From assembly GCA_903879875.1 (NCBI GenBank), contig CAIRNC010000310.1:1-12901 (forward strand): DNA of 12,901 bases, written 5' to 3'. The notes under the pieces are model-generated. The model did not search any database. It was not told the origin of the DNA and saw only the letters and a list, made by a program, of their open reading frames with translations. The position numbers were made by a program, and so were the translations under genes. Shown here in pieces: positions 12,312 to 12,901 of this stretch; position 1 is the first letter of the stretch, and each line of letters starts with the position of its first letter. Source of the stretch: an uncultured Bacteroidota bacterium (GTDB taxonomy: Bacteria > Bacteroidota > Bacteroidia > Flavobacteriales > Flavobacteriaceae).

Positions 12312-12901
12312 ACAAACGAAACTGCAAATAAGCCATACATGACACAATTGGCTATTAGAAAAAAGATGTAATAATACTGCCAAATATTTTTGGCGTTTTC
12401 ATACAAAAATTTATCAAAAGCAAATAACGGTAAAGTTCCAATATAAAACAACATCACACCAGCATTGATGTAGAACATTTTGTTGGTTTTAAAGTTCAAA
12501 ATGTTGTCGGATTGCAGCTGTTTGAAGTACTCTTTAATCACTAAAATAAGCAATAATAAACTTCCCAAAGTATAACTCAAAGAGTTGATCATGCGCACTT
12601 CATTCAAATAAAACAAATGCGGAATAAAGGAACAGATATAGATGCTCGTAAAAATCCAAAACATTTTTTTGCGTTGCAACGATTGATAGGCATAGAGCCA
12701 ATAAAGGAAAATAAATTCTAACGGGATTACAAAAAAATCGAAATAATACCTTCTGAAAGAGGAAGTATTGGACATGCCCCATTCGCTAAAAGCTTCCAAA
12801 CAAAAAATGGCTACTAAATAATATACAAACCATTTCCAGAAAGTATTTTTTAATTTGGAATAGTAAATCAGGCCCACAATTGCTGCAAGTAATTCCATCC
12901 A
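12290..12901 (-). CDS. Multi-pass inner-membrane protein in the kinase operon (probably 5' truncated)
   Basis: At least 202 residues from the ATG at 12898. The frame is still open at the window edge (preceding codon TGG), so the true start may lie outside. Hydrophobic segments fall at about residues 2-13, 22-38, 52-71, 79-95, 103-123, 141-160 and 173-195, suggesting about seven membrane helices, the first perhaps incomplete. Short charged loops and a basic C-terminus (WGKQKT) suggest the C-terminus is cytoplasmic. No enzymatic motif is seen and no named family is recognised. Its last 22 bp overlap the histidine kinase start, so the two are translationally linked. The kinase lacks a sensor domain, so this protein is a reasonable candidate for the sensing partner. 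That is inference from gene order. Confidence 0.85.
   Translation of the reverse strand, partial: WMELLAAIVGLIYYSKLKNTFWKWFVYYLVAIFCLEAFSEWGMSNTSSFRRYYFDFFVIPLEFIFLYWLYAYQSLQRKKMFWIFTSIYICSFIPHLFYLNEVRMINSLSYTLGSLLLLILVIKEYFKQLQSDNILNFKTNKMFYINAGVMLFYIGTLPLFAFDKFLYENAKNIWQYYYIFFLIANCVMYGLFAVSFVWGKQKT

Noticed and set aside
12312..12383. Longer start for the histidine kinase (24 extra residues)
   Set aside because: It would overlap the upstream membrane gene by 94 bp and add a Cys-rich stretch before the normal MGKTENI start; the 22-bp overlap is more plausible.
1..12901. Search for mobile elements, CRISPR arrays, toxin-antitoxin pairs, defence genes or biosynthetic clusters
   Set aside because: No transposase, integrase, direct-repeat array or such gene pairs were seen; the gene content is housekeeping, signalling, uptake and secretion.

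Overview
The window looks like ordinary chromosome from a low-GC member of the Bacteroidota, most likely Flavobacterium or a close relative in the Flavobacteriaceae. Four things point there. A type IX secretion (T9SS) C-terminal sorting domain ends the longest gene. Promoter -7 boxes of the Bacteroidota form TAnnTTTG recur. Shine-Dalgarno sequences are scarce. The genome is AT-rich, with small outer-membrane beta-barrel proteins and an ECF sigma factor followed by a small membrane protein.

Left part (1-5083), nearly all on the minus strand: an ECF-type sigma factor and a downstream membrane protein cut by the window edge; a decayed plus-strand membrane-protein pseudogene (1138-1468) with two frameshifts and one in-frame stop; purB (adenylosuccinate lyase); a secreted beta-barrel protein; an RluD-type 23S rRNA pseudouridine synthase with its own promoter and leader hairpin; and a 90-residue orphan.

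Middle (5084-8228), plus strand: a TATATTTG promoter, a cobalamin riboswitch with an unusually long insertion in one arm, and the TonB-dependent receptor it should control (BtuB-like vitamin B12 uptake), closed by a strong terminator. Next come a tRNA-Arg(ACG) gene with its own promoter, an encoded CCA and a terminator, and then a small secreted lysine/glutamine-rich protein whose start codon lies at the edge of a perfect 12-bp inverted repeat.

Right part (8212-12901), minus strand: an 825-residue T9SS type B secreted protein with four tandem ~90-residue repeats, whose 3' end overlaps the small secreted gene by 17 bp. Beyond it is an operon of a multi-pass membrane protein, a sensor histidine kinase without an obvious sensor domain, and a NarL/LuxR-type response regulator.

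I see no mobile element, CRISPR array, defence island or clearly unprecedented multi-gene system. The most notable items are the riboswitch insertion, the inverted repeat at the small secreted gene, the membrane protein-kinase-regulator operon, the pseudogene, the convergent overlap, and a likely compensatory base-pair change in the tRNA.
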